Assembly (NCBI GenBank): GCA_030568195.1
Contig: JAJLTO010000020.1
Location: 62,001-126,000, forward strand
Direction of reading: 5' to 3'
Length of the DNA stretch: 64,000 nucleotides
Source: Dipodascopsis uninucleata var. uninucleata
Taxonomy: Eukaryota > Ascomycota > Lipomycetes > Lipomycetales > Lipomycetaceae
Part shown: positions 59,273-64,000 of the stretch, one piece after another
Layout: every line of letters begins with the position of its first letter
Numbering within the stretch: position 1 is the first letter of the stretch
Program-made: the position numbers and the translations under genes
The notes under the pieces: model-generated
What the model was told of the DNA's origin: nothing
Seen by the model: the letters and a program-made list of their open reading frames with translations, nothing else
The model's database searches: none

Positions 59273-60103
59273 ATGTCCTCCACTAAGCGAAAGTACGAGC
59301 ACCTGTGTGGTCGATTTCGAGTACACGAGCGAAGCGAAAATAAAAAGCAAGATTCGTCATTCAATTCCATGACATCACAGTTTCATATTGTATCTCACGA
59401 TCGACAACTGAAACGTGCAAGGGTGAGCTGGAGCTCGACTGCCAACGGACAGTCTGTTGCGAGCGGAGATGTTGCTCTTAATACAAGTACTTCTGTACAT
59501 AACGGTAGTAACATTGATGAGATTAACGTCAGTAATAGAGAGATCAATAGCAATGGTAATGGCAATATGATATCGTTTACAGACCAGCAGCAGCTTTTAC
59601 AACGCGGAATGATTGCAGATCACACTTCTTTGTCTAGTGGTGGTATTCTAGTCGTTCCTCAGACTTCCGCAGATTCCAATATCCTTTCTTCACAGCAATC
59701 AGAGCAATCACAGCCACTGCATTTCCCTTTAATACCTCCACTAGTACCATATCCGTCGCTACATGATCTCACGACCTCTTTTAGAGCTATCGACACTCGC
59801 TCGAAGCAGCGTGATGTCACTGATTCGCTGGACGGTGTCCTTGTACAACGCATCAAAGCGCCAGAAGGTTGTTGGTCAAGTTATGGTATCGTCAAGCCCT
59901 TCAAGGATCTGACAACTAGTTTTAGAGTAACAAACATGAATACTTTTAAGGGTGGTAGGCATTCTTCATCAAATCCAGCTATCTCTACTGGTATGACTCT
60001 CAGTGAACCAATAGGCAGAGGATCTATTGCACCACCTCCCTTCAATACTCTGATTACAACATTTCCTACGTCTGGTCGTTCTACTAGAACCAAAAAATAC
60101 TAA
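59273..60103 (+). CDS. Unrecognised 276-aa protein with three LTTSF-type motifs
   Basis: Single exon from the ATG at 59273. No known domain is recognised. The N-terminus is basic (MSSTKRKYEHLCGRFRVHER); the middle is Ser/Asn/Gln-rich and likely disordered. The C-terminal 120 residues hold three spaced copies of a short motif: LHDLTTSFRAI (about residue 164), FKDLTTSFRVT (about 210) and FNTLITTFPTS (about 260). Similar spacing (near 50) and conserved Phe/Leu suggest a repeated docking motif for a partner protein. Length, ATG context and lack of frame breaks support a real gene. Confidence 0.65.
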   Translation: MSSTKRKYEHLCGRFRVHERSENKKQDSSFNSMTSQFHIVSHDRQLKRARVSWSSTANGQSVASGDVALNTSTSVHNGSNIDEINVSNREINSNGNGNMISFTDQQQLLQRGMIADHTSLSSGGILVVPQTSADSNILSSQQSEQSQPLHFPLIPPLVPYPSLHDLTTSFRAIDTRSKQRDVTDSLDGVLVQRIKAPEGCWSSYGIVKPFKDLTTSFRVTNMNTFKGGRHSSSNPAISTGMTLSEPIGRGSIAPPPFNTLITTFPTSGRSTRTKKY

Positions 60104-60667
60104 TCATGTATAATTTATTAGTGTATAATTTCTGTACTTTGATGACTATTTATTGGATGGGTTTATATATGCATGTGCATACTCACTTGAGTGTTGGCAC
60201 TCGTATATGTGTATTATTATTATCAGGTCCGCCAATCAGAATGACATTATGTGTGGAATATCTATCATAATTTCTGTATATAAATTTTCTATTCTAGTAT
60301 CTTTTACCTGAATTTCAGTGTGCCCTGTATATTTACAAGAGATTATAGTTTCGCTATGATGTAACATTAGATATTATTGTCTCAATATCTTTATTATTTC
60401 ACTCTATCATAAGTGCTACTTTATTATTATTTACTCTTCTGGAAGGAAATTAATAGTTCGATGCAAGATTTGAGAAAATTCGTTTGGAAATGCTATCGTG
60501 ACTAAAACAAGGAACAAAACTTTCATTAAGTCAAATCTAAATGGTATTATGCCTTCGGAGGGAGTAAGAATAACTATTAATACATTATTGTTTAAGACTA
60601 AAAGCACAAGAATAATTTTTGATCGGAAATACACATTCATCGGAGTATAAAATCCGTTGTCAGTAAA
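60104..60667. other. Convergent 3' spacer
   Basis: About 560 bp between the stop codons of the unknown gene and ULP1. AT-rich; nothing else seen. Confidence 0.5.
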
Positions 60668-62234
60668 TCAAGACATTATTTGTTTCTCCAGAATTTCATA
60701 AATCATACGACGCCTGATAATTGACATATCCTTTTGCGAAAATGAAAATAGACCATTCCGAGATAGAACTTCAATAGTTTTGCAAGTAAACACCCCGCAA
60801 TCATAGCCATTTTCTTGCATGGGCGAGTCTTTCGATACATATTCTGTCCAATAGTCAATATCATTCAGATCATATACTTGTTGTTTGGATTCATTTACAA
60901 TATATTGCCGTAAATGATCAAAAGCATCGCCCGCACCGCCACCTAAAGAATCATAATATTCAAATCGCCTATTCTTTAGGTTGATTATGCTCACACACCA
61001 ATGTGTGTTGTGAACATTAATAGGTACAAAAATATAGTCTGTTTGGTCCAATACCAGTTGCTTTCGTTTAGCCCATCTTGATACACCTTTGTATCCTTTA
61101 TTAGACAGTGTAGTGTAAAAATGTGTTGTATATACAAATGACCTTGGTATAGAAAGGCCGTCAGTCGTGCTAATTCTACTTCGTTGAGTTATCATCTCTA
61201 AATAAAAATCTATAATATTATCATTGAGCCATTGGCCATCACCAAGCGTTCGAATATCCCTAACAGTAATATCAATTCTGAATCCAGATACGAGTACCCT
61301 GTTAAGGTCATGATTATGAAGACAGTTGTTAACTTTCTGAAGTTGTTCATTTGTCAGTGGCTTGATGACCTCTTTCTTAACTTGTCGAAGATCTTTGATA
61401 GCCTGAGCCCTTTCCTTTCTACGCTCTTGTATAGCTTTCCAGCTTGGGAAATCATTAGCATTTCCCTCTTTTATTAGCTGCTTTAAAAGTTCATCAACAG
61501 ATTCTGTATTTCGAATACTCAAAGGCATGTCCCGTCGAGATATGAGACCCGCCTGCCTGCCAGGAGACCGAGTTTCAGATAGGGGTGAAGTGACATATGT
61601 ACTAGCGTAGAGATTATTTCGCAATGTCTCCAATGATAAGGAAGATGCAGGTCCTGCGATGTGTGGACGGTCGATACCCATATTTTTGAAAGGACTTCTA
61701 TATCTCGTAATTCTCCCTACACTCATGAATGGATTTCCAGGCGACAGTCTCCGACCCGATGGTATTGAGAATGTGGAAGATGCCGCAGATCTAAAATAAG
61801 TAGGTGTTTCTATATTATTCGACGGAGTCTCTGGCGCATCTGCTGCTGTATCAGGTACCGTTATATTCTTATTTATAGGCTTTAATGACAAATTGGTAGA
61901 GCCGTATTTGAGGTCACTTTGTCTTCTTCGTCTCAGCTGCTCAGCAAGCCGGCGTTGGGCATCTAGTGAGGCCTTTGAGCTCAATGAACGATCTATTTTT
62001 CCAGGAAGTACAGACCCATAATCGCTATTACTGTTGAGCAGCTCAGACGAAGGCTCATCTCGTTCAGTATCTGCGGCAGATTCATAAGGCTTTTTGGCGT
62101 TACTGGCTTCATGCACCGCTTCCTTCGTATCTTCATTTGACGCACCACTTTTCTCCAACGTAGGATTTTTGTTTAATTGATCGATACCAACAAATATATT
62201 TCTATTGATGTCATCATCTTTGTTACGTCTTTCC

Positions 62235-62267
<33 letters not shown>

Positions 62268-63205
62268 ATTTTAGCTAGAAAAATTGCCGTCGTTGATCGC
62301 CGCTGGGGTGGCACAGTTGGCCGAATAGATCTGAGAGGATCTTTCTTTAGTAGGACTTTCCTTCTGAGATCATTATTACCTGTCGACTTTCTGAGGGGCC
62401 TTCTTCTCTGTGCTATTTCATCCTTACCGGAGTCTGCATTCTCCGTAAACTCGTCACTACCATGACCATTTTTCGATTTTGGGGTTGTATCGAGTCTTAC
62501 AAATTTTGGATAGCGTGGCTGTTCCCATACGGAACTGAAGGCAGTCAAAGGCTTTGGATATTCAAGAATTCCTTCAGCTCGATTATTTTTGTCCGCAGGC
62601 GATGGCGATTGCGGTTCTTCGGGCTCTATCTTACGAGAGCCAGAGAGCTGTTCAAGGCTGGTAGTAGGAAAACTCCCCGGACTAGGAGAATGAGTACCCG
62701 AAAAGACTATGACATAGTCAGTGATTGTCGTCTTTTGAACAGTAAAGACGACGCGAAATAGGTCACTATACAGTTATTCATTATCTTACCTTTCGAATCA
62801 AGATCACTAGTTTCTAGTCGGGCACGCTTTGATGACTGCTCCTCCGTGGGGGATTCTGGAATAGCAACAAAATTCTTAAGACCCACTGTTACGAGAAGCA
62901 ACCGAAGTCGAAAAATTAGTATTATTACAAATTTCAATAGCTCATGAAATAGTTTACTTGAAGCTGAGATGCATATGACAATGGCAATTATACTTACATT
63001 TCTGCACAGCTCCAGAAAGCCATGACTGTACTTGACAAAGAAAATTAATTGACATTGAGAGTGATGTCACTCTCTGCCACCACGATCCATTTGTGGAGCT
63101 CGCAGATGGTTTACTAATGCCCGACGAGCTAATTTGCTGTTGTGAGCCATCTTGAACGAACGCCATCGAATGTGTTCGCTTGACTTGAATGTCTTCTCCG
63201 GCCAT
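60668..63205 (-). CDS. ULP1: SUMO protease Ulp1
   Basis: Three exons on the minus strand, 63205..62998, 62885..62790 and 62706..60668 (780 aa). It matures SUMO and removes it from targets, mostly at nuclear pores. The C48 peptidase domain occupies the last ~220 residues with the catalytic triad His670 (VHNTHWCVSI), Asp687 (FEYYDSLGG) and Cys738 (NGYDCGVFTC); the oxyanion Gln is in SPMQENGYD. The N-terminal ~500 residues are Ser/Arg/Lys-rich and disordered, with a run of 10 Gln (62235..62265, encoded mostly by CAA) and nuclear-localisation-like clusters. Start is the ATG at 63205; both introns have normal GTAAG donors. Confidence 0.94.
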
Positions 63206-63240
63206 CTATCACTAGTAAGATGGAAAGAAAGAGACGTGCT

Positions 63241-63531
63241 CTATGACTCGTCAGACATAAAGATATCTTCTTTCTTTACCGAGAGGGATTTCGATTGCCT
63301 AATAGAATAATCTTCGTCTAAGTTTTTTTCTCTTGGTCTGCCCAATGCCTTCCTGGACTCGTTCTTGCTAGATCTATTGTTGATTTTCCTGAAATATTCT
63401 AGTTTTTTAAAGCGCGTCGTGACAAATGCGTCTGTTCTAGTAGACGATGATGATGGCAGAGTACTGTTACCCGGATTATGAACCTCTATTTGCGAATATC
63501 TTAAATACACTCTTAAATGGGGCTCGATCAT
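63241..63531 (-). CDS. Candidate small basic protein, 96 aa, unrecognised
   Basis: An ATG-started frame 35 bp upstream of ULP1 on the same strand. The product is Ser/Lys/Arg-rich (KINNRSSKNESRKALGRPRE) with an acidic end. An overlapping frame on the same strand (63492..63600) reads TLEQIEERAKLNKEVHDRAP but has no ATG. The space may instead be the ULP1 promoter; ULP1 and the arrestin gene are only 418 bp apart. Confidence 0.3.
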   Translation of the reverse strand: MIEPHLRVYLRYSQIEVHNPGNSTLPSSSSTRTDAFVTTRFKKLEYFRKINNRSSKNESRKALGRPREKNLDEDYSIRQSKSLSVKKEDIFMSDES

Positions 63532-63623
63532 GAACTTCTTTATTTAGCTTGGCTCGCTCTTCAATCTGTTCTAGAGTTGTTGAATCGGTTCGCCAGTGTC
63601 GCTGGCTATATTAAAGATCAACA

Positions 63624-64000
63624 ATGCCTTTAGTTTTAAATATTCGCGGACCTCCAAACTCAGACTTCGTGGTGGGCTATCCAGGTATTGATGCTACATG
63701 GGTAAGTAGAGATTTAACGGCTATGTAGCAATAATGTGGTCGAGGCCTGATCGGCTTTCTGAACTGTTTCAAGATCAAGTCGCATCATTCGATCCAAAAC
63801 ATTATGAATGTAACTGACATTAATATTTTATAGCCTAGATTAGTGGGAACAGTAGAAGTGCGTTCGGTAGATGGAAAACCTTTTCGACTGAAATCGTTAA
63901 GCATTCAGCTCTATCGGACAGAAACGATACAAGCACCATCGGGAAAAATTGGAATCAACCAGGCTAGACGAGTCGAATCTTACATTGTTGGACATAAGTT
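63624..64000 (+). CDS. Arrestin-like protein, 5' part, runs off window
   Basis: Exons 63624..63701 and 63834..64000 (continuing beyond the end). The joined start reads MPLVLNIRGPPNSDFVVGYP then ATWPRLVGTVEVRSVDGKPF and LKSLSIQLYRTETI. This matches the N-terminal beta-sandwich of fungal alpha-arrestin/Ldb19 (Art1)-like ubiquitin-ligase adaptors, which direct plasma-membrane transporters to endocytosis. The donor is GTAAGT. Only about 81 residues are visible, so subfamily is uncertain. Confidence 0.7.

Overview
This is nuclear DNA of an AT-rich, intron-containing ascomycete fungus. The gene set is yeast-like: a cytosolic Hsp70 ending in EEVD, YPT1, GIS2, GUA1, PFK, TSA1, ULP1 and an Mdv1-type fission adaptor. 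Introns are frequent (up to seven in one gene), mostly 50-150 bp, with GTAAGT or GTATGT donors and several perfect TACTAAC branch points (for example in the Hsp70 and GUA1 introns). The phosphofructokinase carries the long N-terminal extension seen in yeasts, whereas the intron density is higher than in budding yeasts such as Saccharomyces. I infer an early-diverging Saccharomycotina or Taphrinomycotina lineage; the sequence alone does not fix the species. There is no CRISPR array, no rRNA, no tRNA I can defend, and no intact mobile element.

Layout. 0-12 kb: a YAG7-like mRNP protein, Hsp70, YPT1 and the zinc-knuckle protein GIS2, separated by long gene-poor AT-rich stretches. 13.5-18.4 kb: a predicted mitochondrial protein, the mitochondrial malonyl-CoA:ACP transacylase MCT1, then a divergent peroxisomal pair made of the carrier PMP47 and a PEX39/KPWE-motif protein. 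18.4-24 kb: a 2.8 kb spacer, a LicD-family type II membrane protein and another spacer. 24-38 kb: a compact block of GUA1, an MDV1-like adaptor without a WD40 propeller, BCP1, JID1, YMC1, SLT11, MZM1 and PDB1. 38-50 kb: PFK, TAD2, HER2 (GatA), ETR1, DID2 and a PI31-type proteasome regulator. 50-64 kb: the TRP channel YVC1, the peroxiredoxin TSA1, a C2H2 zinc-finger protein, an unrecognised repeat-motif protein, the SUMO protease ULP1 and the 5' end of an arrestin-like gene that runs off the window.

Functional themes. Mitochondrial genes dominate. MCT1 and ETR1 are two steps of mitochondrial type II fatty-acid synthesis, whose octanoyl product feeds lipoylation of enzymes such as pyruvate dehydrogenase (PDB1 is its E1 beta subunit). 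MZM1 acts in complex III assembly, HER2 in mitochondrial Gln-tRNA formation, YMC1 in carrier transport and JID1 as a J-protein. Six divergent gene pairs share short (about 330-430 bp) promoters. TCACGTGA palindromes occur at five intergenic places, including two in the GUA1/MDV1 promoter. A step-type heat-shock element lies upstream of Hsp70.

Main points for a second look: the PMP47-PEX39 head-to-head peroxisomal pair, the MDV1-like gene lacking its WD40 half, very small coding exons in many genes (12 nt in YMC1), a YPT1 first intron where the consensus donor would create an immediate stop, an interrupted reading frame between PDB1 and PFK, and a double hairpin downstream of PEX39. Exon boundaries were deduced by hand from reading frame, splice signals and remembered family sequences.
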